A stretch of DNA of 64,000 bases from Methanoculleus chikugoensis (GCF_019669965.1 NZ_AP019781.1:62001-126000), one strand, 5' to 3'; shown: positions 15,998-25,453, counted from the first letter of the stretch. The notes: generated by a model not told the origin, from the sequence alone. Numbers and translations are program-made.

Positions 15998-17884
15998 CTA
16001 CTCTTCCGGCGCCTTTCTGAGTGAAAAGCAGACGGTTGTTCCCTCCTCCGGCCGCCCCTCCACCCGGTCGGCCGCCCGGATCTTCCCGCCGTAGTGTTCG
16101 ATGAGCATCCGGCAGATGTAGAGGCCGAGACCCAGGCCGCTCATTGCGCTGTCCCCGCCGCCGAAACGGGTGAAGAGACGTTGCTTCTTCTCGTCGGGGA
16201 TGCCCGGCCCGGTGTCCTCGATCGAGACCAGCACCACCTCCCCGCGGTCTTCGACCATGACGGTGATCCCGACCGACGGATCGCCGAACTTCACCGCGTT
16301 GCCGATGAGGTTCGCGAAGACCTCGGAGAGGAGGTCGTCGGCGAGGACCGCAATCGGGCGCCCCTCATACCGGATCCGGGCCGCAGGGTGGTTCGCTATC
16401 TCCGTGCGGATCACCCGGTCGAGATCCACCCGCTTCAGCGCGCTCCCGCTCTCCAGGGCCTCCCGGTGGGTGGCGACGGACCCGATGATCGCGGAACTCC
16501 GTTCGAGCCGGGAGAGCATCTTCTCGGCCATCTCCCGCCGTTCTCCCTCGAGCACGTCGGCGAGGAACCGGGTATACCCGATGGCGATGGTGTTCGCGTT
16601 GTTGATATCGTGGATCATGATATCCAGGAAGAGGGTTGCCGCACGGTTCGACGCATCGAGGGCGGCCGTCCGCTCCCGGACCCGCTCCTCAAGCCGGGTG
16701 CTGTAATCCCGTGCCGTCTCCTCCGAAGCGCGGAGGCGCCGGATGTTCTCTTTGAGCGAATCGACCATGGCACCGATGCTCTCTTCAAGGCGGGTGAACT
16801 CCGTTCCCGCGGATACCCGGATCCGATGATCGAGATCCTCCCGGGCAATGGTGTTGATGTCGTCGACGAGCTCCCGTACCGGGCGGGTTACCTGCCGCGA
16901 GACCGGGACCGCGATGCAGCAGGCGGCGAGACCTGCGAAGAGCCCGAGGAAAACGTGGGTGAGGCGGATCCCCGCGAGCCGGGCATCGAGAGGGGCGGTG
17001 GTGTAGGTCAACTCGACGACCCGGCTCGTGTCCGAGGGGGATCCGGCGGCGGAGAGGTCGACGAAGAGATACCGGACGATCCGCCCTGCTCCGGGATCCG
17101 CTATTGTCCGGTCCCGTTTCTCCTCATAGACCTCCCGGGCAACGATATCGACGGCGGCGGGATCGACCGGGATCTCCGAATCGGTCGCGTTGACGAGCCT
17201 GCCGTAACAGTCGAAGATCCGGATCTCTTCGAGCGCGGGGTTCAACCGCATCAGGTCGTCCTGGAGCGCCTGGTATTTCGGTTCAAACCGGTTCATCCCG
17301 GCGGGACTGCAGACGAGTCCGAGCTCGAAGAGGTAACGGTGATCCGGAGAGGGCATGTAGGCGTACTTCCGCAACCGCCCGCTCGCCGGCTCCGCCACGA
17401 CCCGGTCGGCCGTGAACGTGTCGCCGAGCCGGATCTCGGTTATCCGGTCGTAGAAGTAAGGAATGGACTTGAAATCAAGACCGGCATCGGGCGGATAGGT
17501 CGTATACTCGATGACGCCGGATCCGTTGATGATATAGACGTCCACCTCATCCCCGAGCTGCGCTTTAACACGGGCAAGATCCATCTCTCCCGGATCCCCT
17601 CCCGCCCGCCTGTATTCAGCCAGAACCGGGACGAATGCCTCCTCCATCTGCCCATCAAGCGTGCAGTCGAAGAGGTTCAGACCCGCGTCCACCAGGCATA
17701 CCGACTGGATGACGCCCCGCTCCGTCTGCTCCCGGAGCCGATCCTCCTCGGCGATCAGGCTCTCCGCGACCTGCCGGTAGTCCAAGGCCGAGATCAGCCC
17801 GATCACCGGGAGCGTGATCAGGATCATGACGAGCATCAGGTGCGTGCCGAACCGGCGCGGGCTCCTCCCCCCGGCCGCCGTCAT
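15998..17884 (-). CDS. Membrane sensor histidine kinase, paralogue 2 of 3
   Basis: A 628-residue kinase with the same plan as its neighbours: helix near 15-35, sensor domain with VYIINGSGVIEYTTYPP near 125, second helix near 310-330, HAMP, acceptor helix MIHDINNANTI, then N-box NLIGNAVKF, DTGPGIPDE and GLGLGLYI. The start overlaps the stop of paralogue 3 by 4 nt (ATGA), so the two are co-translated. The sensor region diverges more between paralogues than the catalytic end does, which suggests duplicated kinases tuned to different cues. The ligand and partner regulator are unknown. Confidence 0.92.
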   Translation of the reverse strand: MTAAGGRSPRRFGTHLMLVMILITLPVIGLISALDYRQVAESLIAEEDRLREQTERGVIQSVCLVDAGLNLFDCTLDGQMEEAFVPVLAEYRRAGGDPGEMDLARVKAQLGDEVDVYIINGSGVIEYTTYPPDAGLDFKSIPYFYDRITEIRLGDTFTADRVVAEPASGRLRKYAYMPSPDHRYLFELGLVCSPAGMNRFEPKYQALQDDLMRLNPALEEIRIFDCYGRLVNATDSEIPVDPAAVDIVAREVYEEKRDRTIADPGAGRIVRYLFVDLSAAGSPSDTSRVVELTYTTAPLDARLAGIRLTHVFLGLFAGLAACCIAVPVSRQVTRPVRELVDDINTIAREDLDHRIRVSAGTEFTRLEESIGAMVDSLKENIRRLRASEETARDYSTRLEERVRERTAALDASNRAATLFLDIMIHDINNANTIAIGYTRFLADVLEGERREMAEKMLSRLERSSAIIGSVATHREALESGSALKRVDLDRVIRTEIANHPAARIRYEGRPIAVLADDLLSEVFANLIGNAVKFGDPSVGITVMVEDRGEVVLVSIEDTGPGIPDEKKQRLFTRFGGGDSAMSGLGLGLYICRMLIEHYGGKIRAADRVEGRPEEGTTVCFSLRKAPEE

Positions 17885-19770
17885 GAACTGCCCTCCTCTC
17901 CGGTCTTCCGGAGGGTAAACCGGATGGCCGCCCCCTCTTCCGGGCGGCCCTCCACCCGGTCGGCCGCCCGGATCTTCCCGCCGTAGCGTTCGGTGAGCAT
18001 CCGGCAGATGTAAAGCCCGAGCCCCGTCCCCGCCGTGCTGTGGGTTCCCCGGACCAGCCGTTCGAAGAGCCGCGCCTTTACCGCGTCCGGGATGCCCGGT
18101 CCGGTATCCTCGACCGAGACCAGAACCTCCTCCCCGCGCTCCTCGACCCGGACGGCGATCTCGACCGACGGCCCGCCGTGCTTCACCGCGTTGCCGATGA
18201 GGTTCGCGAAGATCTCGGAGAGGAGGTCGTCGGCGAGGACGGCGGCCGTGGTACCGGCATAGGTTATCGGGGCGGGAGAGTGCTCGATCTCGACTCTGAT
18301 AACGGCATCGAGATCGATCGGGCGAAGAGACGGCACGCCTCCCTGGACCTTCTGGATGGTGTTGACGTTGTGGACGATCTCGATGCTCTTCGTAAGCCCC
18401 TTCCTCGCCTTCCCGAGCAGCTCGGCCTCGGGCTCTCCCTCGAGTTCGGCCTGGAGCAGGTCGGCATAGAGGTTTGCGACGTTGTTCGCGTTGTTGATGT
18501 CGTGCCCCATGATGTCCAGATAGAGGGTCGCCGCACGGTTCGACGCCTCAAGGGCGGCCGTCCGTTCCCGAACCTGCTCTTCGAGGAGACGGCTGTGCCG
18601 GACGACCTCCTCCTCCGATTCCCGGATCATCTGGATGGTCCCCTTCAGGGATCCGACCACACGCCGTACGCTCTCTGCGAGATGCATGAACTCCTCGTCC
18701 CCGCTCACCCGTATGGGACGCTCCAGATCGCCGCGGGCGACGGCATCGACATCCTCGACGAGGCTGCGTATCGGCCGCGTCAGGTGGTGCGCGGCGAGGG
18801 CTGAGAGAGAGCCGATACAGAAGAGCGCAATGAGCAGGACGTCAGCATGCCGGTTGAAGATTCCGGCGAGTTCGGCCTCCCCCCTCTGCGTGGTATAGGT
18901 CAGTTCGACGACCAGGCTCATGTTCGATGCGTAATCGGTGTCCGCCATATCGACGAAGACGTAGCGTGTCAGTTCGCCTGCAGTGGCGTTCTCCGCCTCG
19001 ATCACGGCCTTCTCCCGGTAAGCCCTGCGGACCATCTCCAGCCGCCGGTCGTCGTCGGGATGCGCCTCGCCGACGACCACCTTCCCCAGGCAGTCGAAGA
19101 TCCGGATCTCGACAACGTCCGGGTTTTTGTCCACAAGGTCCCAGACGGCCTCCCGATACTTCAGCGCCGTGTGGTACTGCTGAAACTCGGATCCCGTAAG
19201 ACCGAGTTCGAAGAGGTAGCGGTGATCCGGAGAAGGCATGTAGGCGTACTTCCGGAGTTCCCCTGACGCGATCCCGTAGACGGCCCTGTCGGCAGCAAAC
19301 GGATCCCCGAGACGGATCTCCGTTACCCGGTCGTAGAAGTCGGGGATTTGCCTGAAATCAAGTCCAAGATCCGGGGGATAGGACGTGTACTCGATGACGC
19401 CGGATTCGTTGATGATATAGACGTCCATCCCGTCCCCGAGTACTTCCCTGAGCCGGTCGAGATCCATCTCTCCCGGATCCCTTCCCGCCCGCTCGTACTC
19501 GGCCAGAACCGGGACAAATGCCTCCTCCATCTCGTGGTCCAGCGTCTTATCAAAGAGTTTCAGCCCGGCATTCACCAGGTTCACCGCGAGGACGGTGGCG
19601 GACTCGGTCTGGTTCCGGGACGCTTCGGCATTCGCCTCCAGTTCCTGCCGGATCGCCACCGAGTCGACGACGGAGAGCAGGCAGACGACAGGAACCGTCG
19701 CGAGGAGAATAGCAAGCAGAAGGTAGGCCATGAGCGGAAGTGACGGCCGGACGGGACTCTTCGACTTCAT
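17881..19770 (-). CDS. Membrane sensor histidine kinase, paralogue 3 of 3
   Basis: A 629-residue kinase, the first gene of the tandem set in transcription order. It has an N-terminal helix near 15-32, a Cache-like sensor (VYIINESGVIEYTSYPP, YAYMPSPDHRYLFELGL), a second helix near 305-325, HAMP, acceptor helix MGHDINNANNV, N-box NLIGNAVKH, DTGPGIPDA and GTGLGLYI. Its upstream region contains AT-rich, TATA-like sequences around 19834-19855. The set of three is probably one regulatory module built by local duplication, with the output regulator encoded elsewhere. Confidence 0.92.
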   Translation of the reverse strand: MKSKSPVRPSLPLMAYLLLAILLATVPVVCLLSVVDSVAIRQELEANAEASRNQTESATVLAVNLVNAGLKLFDKTLDHEMEEAFVPVLAEYERAGRDPGEMDLDRLREVLGDGMDVYIINESGVIEYTSYPPDLGLDFRQIPDFYDRVTEIRLGDPFAADRAVYGIASGELRKYAYMPSPDHRYLFELGLTGSEFQQYHTALKYREAVWDLVDKNPDVVEIRIFDCLGKVVVGEAHPDDDRRLEMVRRAYREKAVIEAENATAGELTRYVFVDMADTDYASNMSLVVELTYTTQRGEAELAGIFNRHADVLLIALFCIGSLSALAAHHLTRPIRSLVEDVDAVARGDLERPIRVSGDEEFMHLAESVRRVVGSLKGTIQMIRESEEEVVRHSRLLEEQVRERTAALEASNRAATLYLDIMGHDINNANNVANLYADLLQAELEGEPEAELLGKARKGLTKSIEIVHNVNTIQKVQGGVPSLRPIDLDAVIRVEIEHSPAPITYAGTTAAVLADDLLSEIFANLIGNAVKHGGPSVEIAVRVEERGEEVLVSVEDTGPGIPDAVKARLFERLVRGTHSTAGTGLGLYICRMLTERYGGKIRAADRVEGRPEEGAAIRFTLRKTGEEGSS

Positions 19771-20080
19771 TACATACGCACTCCGCTCCTCATGCGATAC
19801 CTGCGGGGCAGGATCACTCTCTTACGGAGGGGTATATCTGTAACTATATATCATGAACGATTTTGACACAGAACGAGAAATTTAAACAGATCATTTCGTC
19901 ATGCGGCACCGGAGGGGAACTATAGTATGTTCTTCCTGCAAGCCTTTGCCGGGAGATACCGCGTGACGGTCGGCCGAACGACCGCGAGTACAACTCCCGA
20001 CGGTGGGAACCCGATGCGAAAAAAGAGAATACGGAGCCGGATTGCGGCCCCGGATCGTATCGTGAGACGGTACGGTGATC
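19771..20080. other. Intergenic region between kinase 3 and the thermosome gene
   Basis: This 310-nt gap holds two TATA-like runs for the kinase operon on the minus strand (GGTATATC complement and ACTATATATC complement, 19833-19855). A plus-strand AAATTTAAAC near 19878 is followed by GGAGGGG and an ATG at 19927. The open frame from that ATG runs antisense into the thermosome gene and looks non-coding. I see no RNA gene or repeat here. Confidence 0.35.
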
Positions 20081-21736
20081 TTACATCGGGGGCATGCCCA
20101 TGCCGCCACCCATGCCGCCGCCCATGGCAGCCATCTCCTCAGGAGAGGGGCCGGCGGACTTGGATGAGGCGATGACGTCGTCGATCCGGAGGATCATGAC
20201 GGCGGCTTCGGCAGCGCTTGCGATGGCCTGGGTCTTCACCCGGAGGGGCTCAACGACACCGCCCTTGAGCATATCGCCGGAGGCGGCGTTGAAGACGTCA
20301 AGTCCCATGTACTTCCCGCTCGCACCACCCTTCTCGTGGGATGCGCGGAGGGCGACGAGCATGTCGATCGGGTCGAGACCCGCGTTCTCGGCAAGGGTCC
20401 TCGGGATGATCTCGAGGGCGTTTGCAAACGCTTCGATAGCGAGCTGGGCGCGTCCGCCGACGGTTGCGGCGTATTCGCGGAGCCGGAGCGAGAGCTCGAT
20501 CTCGGGCGCACCGCCGCCGGCGACGAACTTCCTGTCCTCAACGGCAACGCTGACGACCCGGAGAGCGTCCTCGATGGCGCGGTCGAGTTCAGCGACGACG
20601 TGTTCGGTGCCGCCGCGGATGATGATCGAGACGGCCTTCGGGTTCTCGCACCCGGTGACGAAGATCATCTCTTCGCCGGAGACCTTCTTCTCCTCGACGC
20701 TGCCCGCCTTGCCGAGTTCTTCGGGGGCGATGGCGTCGATGGAGCTGACGATAGCCGCACCGGTAGCGCGGGCGAGCTTCTCCATGTCGCTCTTCTTGAC
20801 ACGGCGGACGGCGAAGATGCCGGCTTTTGCGAGGTAGTGCTGGGCGATGTCGTCGATGCCCTTCTGGCAGAAGAGGACGTTTGCGCCGCTCGCAACGACC
20901 TTGTCGACGATGCCCTTGATCATCCGCTCCTCTTCATCGAGGAACATCTGGAGCTGGTCGGGGCTCGTGATGCTGATCTCGGCGTCGACCTCGGTCTTCT
21001 TGAACTCGACGGCGGCGTTCAGGAGCAGGATCTTCGCGTCCTTGACAGCGCGGGGCATGGCGGGGTGCACACGCTCCTTGTCGATGATCATGCCCTCGAC
21101 GATCTCGGAGTCCTCAATGGACCCGCCGACCTTCTTCTCGACCTTCACAAACTCGGTGTCGACGGTGCCGTCGGCATCGGCGACCATCGTGATTGCCTTG
21201 ACGACGAGCTCGGTGAGTTTCTCCTTTGCGGCCTCGGCGCCCTTGCCGGTCATGGCGGTGTCGGCAATCTTTTTGAGCATCGGCATGTCGTCGGGCTTGA
21301 CGTCGATTGCAATCTCGTCGAGGATGCCCTGCGCCTTATCGGCAGCCATCCGGTATCCGTGAGCGATGACCGTGGGATGCACGTCCTGGTCGAGGAGGTC
21401 CTCGGCACGCTTCAGGAGCTCGCCTGCGATCACCACGGCGGTCGTGGTGCCGTCGCCGACCTCGTCGTCCTGGGTCTTGGCGATCTCGACCATCATCTTC
21501 GCGGCGGGGTGCTCGATATCCATCTCTTTTAAGATGGTCACACCGTCGTTCGTGATGACGACGTCGCCGATGGTATCGACGAGCATCTTGTCCATGCCCT
21601 TGGGTCCGAGCGTTGTCCGTACGGCGCTTGCCACGGCCTTTGCGGCTGCGATGTTGCCCGACTGTGCGTCACGACCGCGGGTGCGCTGGCTACCCTCTTT
21701 CAGAATCAGGATTGGTTGTCCTCCAAGACTTGACAT
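20081..21736 (-). CDS. Thermosome subunit (group II chaperonin)
   Basis: A 551-residue subunit of the archaeal cytosolic double-ring chaperonin that folds proteins with ATP. Visible hallmarks are GGQPILIL and the RTRGRDAQ start, [28 protein letters not shown], the apical domain, GGGAPEIE and a C-terminal Gly-Met tail ([13 protein letters not shown]) that lines the cavity floor. ATG 21736 has GGTGAT four bases upstream; a GTG at 21745 overlaps that SD and is unlikely. A TATA box lies at 21780-21791. The upstream gene encodes an HTH protein that is a plausible but unproven regulator. Confidence 0.97.
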   Translation of the reverse strand: MSSLGGQPILILKEGSQRTRGRDAQSGNIAAAKAVASAVRTTLGPKGMDKMLVDTIGDVVITNDGVTILKEMDIEHPAAKMMVEIAKTQDDEVGDGTTTAVVIAGELLKRAEDLLDQDVHPTVIAHGYRMAADKAQGILDEIAIDVKPDDMPMLKKIADTAMTGKGAEAAKEKLTELVVKAITMVADADGTVDTEFVKVEKKVGGSIEDSEIVEGMIIDKERVHPAMPRAVKDAKILLLNAAVEFKKTEVDAEISITSPDQLQMFLDEEERMIKGIVDKVVASGANVLFCQKGIDDIAQHYLAKAGIFAVRRVKKSDMEKLARATGAAIVSSIDAIAPEELGKAGSVEEKKVSGEEMIFVTGCENPKAVSIIIRGGTEHVVAELDRAIEDALRVVSVAVEDRKFVAGGGAPEIELSLRLREYAATVGGRAQLAIEAFANALEIIPRTLAENAGLDPIDMLVALRASHEKGGASGKYMGLDVFNAASGDMLKGGVVEPLRVKTQAIASAAEAAVMILRIDDVIASSKSAGPSPEEMAAMGGGMGGGMGMPPM

Positions 21737-21740
21737 AGGT

Positions 21741-21791
21741 ATCACCGTTGTTAAGCGATAGAAAGGTAGGTTTGTGGTTCTATATAAACTT
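21741..21791 (-). promoter_or_regulatory. Promoter and SD of the thermosome gene
   Basis: The minus strand has TATA AAGTTTATATAG (21780-21791) and SD GGTGAT (21741-21746). It lies between two same-strand genes, so the chaperonin has its own promoter, as expected for heat control. Confidence 0.65.
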
Positions 21792-21793
21792 AT

Positions 21794-22708
21794 TCACTCG
21801 TTTATCATATCTATGAGTTCCGAGCCGTCTTCGAGGGTGTGGAGATGCTCTTCTCCGATAAGAAGCGTTTTGCCGATCTTTTTCTGCTTTTTGTAATCCG
21901 TGACGACGCACATTGCAAACGTCTTCGTGATCTGCGAGATGTTGCCGATCAGGGAAGCGCGCTTCACGACCTTCTGGGACGTGCCGTACGCCGTCAGGAT
22001 CGTGTGCCGGTCAAAGAGCGCCAGCGCCTGGAACGGGGCCTGCCGCATCGCGTGGATCTCCATTCCCATGCGTTCGAGGTCGGCCAGAACGTCGCCGGGC
22101 GTGGACCCGGCAGGCTTCTCAGGCTCGGGGGTGCGGTAACCAAGGAGCTCGATCGTCTCGACGAGCGGGGCGTTGAAGAGTTCCTCGAGCCTGATGGCGA
22201 CGTCGAGCGTGGTGCCCATTCCGCTCTCGTACTTGCTGATCGTCCGGCGGGAGACCCCGAGATGCGACGCGAGGTCCCCGAGCGACATCCGGGAGCGCTC
22301 CCGCACCTCACGGAGAAGGTCGCCTTTGATCTTCACGTAGAGGCCGCCGGGGGAGGCGTAGACCATCGGCGAGAGGCCTTCCACGAAGTAGTCGTAGAGC
22401 GTCTCGGGGCTGAGGGCGAAGAGCCCGTAGCGGATGTAGACGACGCCGCGTTCGAGATCCGTATCGCGTGCCCGCTCCCCGACGATGAGAGGGGTGGCCT
22501 CCAGGTGCCGGGCGATCAGGTTGAGATCCCAGGCGATGTCGGCGCTCACGCTGTCGATGTGCGAGGCGACTTTGATGATGACGAGGTTGTCGCCTCTCTT
22601 CGCGATAAGGTCGAAACTCCGCGGACGGATGTTGCACCGCTCCGAGACATCGAAGTTTGCAAGGAGCATGATGCTGATGACCATCTGGGGGAGGCGATCC
22701 TGCGACAT
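21794..22708 (-). CDS. Archaeal HTH (XRE-type) transcriptional regulator next to thermosome
   Basis: A 304-residue protein of the conserved archaeal family of putative HTH-type regulators. The N-terminal half (about 1-125) has a nuclease-like or sensor fold (SFDLIAKRGDNLVIIKV, resembling a PD-(D/E)XK core). A helix-turn-helix follows near 130-185 (MSLGDLASHLGVSRRTISKYES), and then a C-terminal domain. It probably binds DNA and senses an unknown cue. It is divergent from tiaS with a 47-nt shared promoter, and the thermosome gene follows on the same strand after 57 nt. Confidence 0.85.
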   Translation of the reverse strand: MSQDRLPQMVISIMLLANFDVSERCNIRPRSFDLIAKRGDNLVIIKVASHIDSVSADIAWDLNLIARHLEATPLIVGERARDTDLERGVVYIRYGLFALSPETLYDYFVEGLSPMVYASPGGLYVKIKGDLLREVRERSRMSLGDLASHLGVSRRTISKYESGMGTTLDVAIRLEELFNAPLVETIELLGYRTPEPEKPAGSTPGDVLADLERMGMEIHAMRQAPFQALALFDRHTILTAYGTSQKVVKRASLIGNISQITKTFAMCVVTDYKKQKKIGKTLLIGEEHLHTLEDGSELIDMINE

Positions 22709-22723
22709 AACCCGTGAGAATCG

Positions 22724-22746
22724 ATATAGTCGGAGAAGATATAAAC
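22724..22746. promoter_or_regulatory. Divergent overlapping promoters for the HTH regulator and tiaS
   Basis: The 47-nt gap holds two TATA boxes. ATATAGT (22724-22730) is correctly spaced for a leaderless tiaS at 22756. GTTTATATC on the minus strand (22738-22746) is correctly spaced for the regulator at 22708. The two promoters interlock, so they probably exclude each other. Confidence 0.55.
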
Positions 22747-22755
22747 TAGAGGGTT

Positions 22756-24039
22756 ATGTGGATCGGGATCGACGATACGGACTCGCCTGCCGGGATGTGT
22801 ACCACCTACCTCGGCGCGGTGCTGGTGCAACGGCTCGCGCGGAAGGGGCTGCGCATCGTCGGCACCCGCCTGGTCAGGCTGAACCCGAACGTCATCCACA
22901 AGACCCGGGGGAATGCGGCAATCGCCATCGAGGCGGGCGGCGATCCGGAGACGGCCTTCGCACTCGCCACCGCGTGCGTCGAAGAACTCGCGGAGTTCGA
23001 CGACGAAAAGACCAACCCCGGCGTGGTGGTGGCGAGCATCCGCCCGCCGCCGGAGTTCTACTACGCGGCGCTCCGGGACTACTGCACCGTGGACGAGGCG
23101 GTCGCGGTGCTCGAAGCGGCAGGGGCGCTATACCGGGGCTACAAGAACCGGCGCGGGCTCATCGGCGCAACGGCAGCAATAGCAAGCGATTTTCTCGACC
23201 TGACCTACGAACTCCTCGCCTACCGGAAGCGTCCGGCATGGGGAACGCCCCGGCAGGTGGATGCGGCGAGCCTCTTTCGCGCCGAGGAGGAGACCTACCC
23301 CCATACCTGGGACACGGTCGACCGGGAGAACGGCGTGGTGGTCGGGGTGCCCCATACCCCCGACCCCGTCCTCTTCGGCATCCGGGGGGAGAGCCCGGCA
23401 TGGGTGAGGGAGGCGCGTGCATATGTGCGCTCGGAAGAGCCCGCCTGTGAGCAGGTCTACGCCACCAACCAGGGAACCGACGCTCACCTGATCCCGGGCT
23501 CGATCGCAACGCTCCGGGAGGGGCGGTCATATCTGGTGCGGGGCACGGTCGCAGAGGCCGCGGCCACCGGGCCCGGCGGCCACGTCTCGTTTCTCCTCGA
23601 GGACTGCGGCGTCGACCTCCGCTGTATGGCCTACGAGCCGACCAAGGGGTTCCGGGACGTCGTGAGAGCGCTCGTCCCGGGCGACGTAGTGGCCGCGGCC
23701 GGGAGTTACAAAGGCGGGAGCCTCAACCTCGAGAAACTCGGGATCGCCCGCCTCGCCGACGCGGCCCGGATCCGCCCGCCGATCTGCCCGGCCTGCGGGA
23801 AGCGGATGACGAGCGCCGGAACCGGCAAGGGCTACAAGTGCAGGGTCTGCGGCGAGCGCAGCCGCAAGCCCGAGACCGAGCGAATCGAGCGGCAGATCGA
23901 GCCCGGGTGGTACGAGGTGCCCCCCACTGCCCGCCGGCACCTCGCGCGGCCGCTGGTTCGCGGCGTCCCGGTGTGGGAAGAGAACGTGCTTCAATCCGGC
24001 CGGGAGTGCGATCCATCGTCCATCGCGTCAATCGAATGA
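22756..24039 (+). CDS. tiaS: tRNA(Ile2) 2-agmatinylcytidine synthetase TiaS
   Basis: A 427-residue enzyme that attaches agmatine to C34 of the tRNA-Ile with CAU anticodon, so that it reads AUA. It begins MWIGIDDTDSPAGMCTTYLG (the DDTDS motif) and has KTRGNAA and the FLDLTYELLAYR block. An OB-fold domain follows (about 250-335), and the protein ends with a zinc ribbon with paired cysteines (CPACGKRM and CRVCGERS). The order and length match known TiaS. It is transcribed divergently from the HTH regulator. The enzyme is essential in archaea that decode AUA this way. Confidence 0.95.
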   Translation: MWIGIDDTDSPAGMCTTYLGAVLVQRLARKGLRIVGTRLVRLNPNVIHKTRGNAAIAIEAGGDPETAFALATACVEELAEFDDEKTNPGVVVASIRPPPEFYYAALRDYCTVDEAVAVLEAAGALYRGYKNRRGLIGATAAIASDFLDLTYELLAYRKRPAWGTPRQVDAASLFRAEEETYPHTWDTVDRENGVVVGVPHTPDPVLFGIRGESPAWVREARAYVRSEEPACEQVYATNQGTDAHLIPGSIATLREGRSYLVRGTVAEAAATGPGGHVSFLLEDCGVDLRCMAYEPTKGFRDVVRALVPGDVVAAAGSYKGGSLNLEKLGIARLADAARIRPPICPACGKRMTSAGTGKGYKCRVCGERSRKPETERIERQIEPGWYEVPPTARRHLARPLVRGVPVWEENVLQSGRECDPSSIASIE

Positions 24040-24052
24040 AGTTTACAAAAAA

Positions 24053-24416
24053 ATATTTATAACCTTTGTGAGTTAACTTGATCTCTGGTGATCCCGTGCC
24101 GACTATCTGCGGCGAAAGTATGCCTGCCCGGACCGGTCCGCCCGCATCGGTGCCACCCCTGACGGGCGGGGTTCTGCGGCAGGCCATACGAGTTCGCGGC
24201 CGAGTATGCACGGAACGAAAACGAAGGCGACCCTCTGGACACCTTTCCGTTTCCGGCCCGAAAGTCCGCTCTCTCGAGAGATGGTCCGGGCATACCGGAC
24301 CCCGACACGGTGGGACGAGTGGGATCATCCCGTGTCGAATAACCAGTCATCCCCTGTCTGGCAGCGGGGACCCGGCCACCGGGCCCCCGCAACATTGCTA
24401 TTTTTAGCAGAACTTA
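24053..24416 (+). ncRNA. Candidate structured RNA or long structured leader upstream of dys
   Basis: A TATA box (ATATTTATAACC, about 24053-24064) is followed by a series of strong hairpins. The first is a nested stem: TATG-CCTGCC near 24119-24128 with GGCAGG-C-CATA at 24178-24188, enclosing CCGCCCG/CGGGCGG (24138-24144 with 24163-24169). Next are GGTCCGG/CCGGACC (24283-24301) and CGACACGG/CCGTGTCG (24303-24337). Last is a 12-bp hairpin with one mismatch and a CCA loop (24364-24390), followed by T5 at 24411-24415. It resembles neither RNase P nor SRP RNA. Open frames here are Arg/Pro/Gly-rich and unconvincing. It could be a free RNA or an attenuating leader for dys-pyrF. Confidence 0.4.
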
Positions 24417-24517
24417 CGTTTCAGCCGACGGGCACTTCCCGGCGGCCCCGGGAAAAGACGATCCATTATCATGCATGAATGCCAATAACCTCGTACAGAA
24501 GCTGGTGTAACAGTATC

Positions 24518-25453
24518 ATGACCTTCAAGTACGGGGAAGCGGTTCAGCAGGCACGGGTGCACCCCGGGATGACGGTCGGCGAACTCGTCGACGAACTCGG
24601 GAAAGCCGGAGCCTACAACGGGGGATCGCTGTGGCAGGCGGTCAACATCTACGAACGGATGCTCCGCGACGAGAAAGCACTGAAGTTCTTCGGCCTCTCG
24701 GGCGCCATGGTGCCCGGCGGCATGGGAGGCATCGTCGCCGACCTTATCGAGAGAGGACACATCGACGTGCTCGTCTCGACGGGGGCGAACCTCACCCACG
24801 ACGTCATCGAGGCGATCGGGTGCCACCACTACCACGGGACTTGCCAGGTCTCCGATACCGAACTCTGTGAGGAGGGTGTCAACCGGATCTACGACATCTT
24901 CCTCCCGAACGAGGCGTTCATCCGGTTCGAGGAGTTCCTGCAGGACGTCTACTCCTCCATCCCGGAAGGCTCGACGGTCTCGATCTCCGATCTCCTTGGC
25001 CGGATCGGGGAGAAGCTCGATACCGGGATCCTCTCCGAGGCGGCAAAGGCCGGGGTGCCGATCTACTGCCCGGCCATCCAGGACTCGATGATCGGGCTGC
25101 AGTACTGGCTCTTTTCCCAGACACACAAGGTCACGGTCAGCGCGTTTGCCGATATGCCCGGGCTGCTCGACCGGTGCTTCGAGGCCGAGCGGGCCGGCAC
25201 CATCCTCGTCGGCGGCGGCGTCCCGAAGAACTACATCCTGCAGAGCAAACTGATGACCGAGAGCGGGTTCGACTACGCGGTGCAGCTCACCGGCGACCGG
25301 CCGGACCTCGGCGGCCTCTCGGGGGCGACGCTCGACGAGGCCCGGTCGTGGGGCAAACTCACCGGGGAGGCCACCGCCGCGACGGTCTACGGTGATGCGA
25401 CGATCAACCTGCCGCTCCTCGTCGCGGCAACCCTGGAAAGGCTGGAACGATGA
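24518..25453 (+). CDS. dys: Deoxyhypusine synthase
   Basis: A 311-residue enzyme that uses spermidine and NAD to make deoxyhypusine on initiation factor aIF-5A. Hallmarks are GMTVGELVDELGKAGAYNGG at the start, GAMVPGGMGG, STGANLTHD, HYHGTCQVSD, VGGGVPKN, the catalytic-lysine motif SWGKL near residue 283 and GDATINLPLL. ATG 24518 fits the family start and has GGTG ten bases upstream; an in-frame ATG at 24479 would add 13 unlike residues. The stop overlaps pyrF by 4 nt. A long, hairpin-rich stretch lies upstream. Confidence 0.95.
   Translation: MTFKYGEAVQQARVHPGMTVGELVDELGKAGAYNGGSLWQAVNIYERMLRDEKALKFFGLSGAMVPGGMGGIVADLIERGHIDVLVSTGANLTHDVIEAIGCHHYHGTCQVSDTELCEEGVNRIYDIFLPNEAFIRFEEFLQDVYSSIPEGSTVSISDLLGRIGEKLDTGILSEAAKAGVPIYCPAIQDSMIGLQYWLFSQTHKVTVSAFADMPGLLDRCFEAERAGTILVGGGVPKNYILQSKLMTESGFDYAVQLTGDRPDLGGLSGATLDEARSWGKLTGEATAATVYGDATINLPLLVAATLERLER

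Noticed and set aside
16094-17986. A 630-residue open frame antisense to histidine kinase 2
   Set aside because: It mirrors the kinase frame, with composition biased to Asp, Arg, Pro and Gly; the kinase motifs on the other strand are unambiguous.
19927-20175. Possible 82-residue plus-strand gene with TATA-like and G-rich SD-like sequence upstream
   Set aside because: The C-terminal half is antisense to the thermosome end, and the protein is Arg/Pro-rich without any family pattern.
24078-24407. Possible 103-109-residue protein in the segment before dys
   Set aside because: Composition is Arg/Pro/Gly/Ser-rich, start context is poor (TTG or a GTG three bases from a GGTGAT), and the stretch is better explained by strong RNA hairpins. 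It is not excluded.
24053-24416. RNase P RNA or SRP RNA
   Set aside because: I looked for the conserved GGAAAGUCC and ACAGAA..GGCUUA elements of RNase P and for the GGAAG/GNAR domain of SRP RNA. The only near-matches (CGAAAGTCC) are not in a suitable context.
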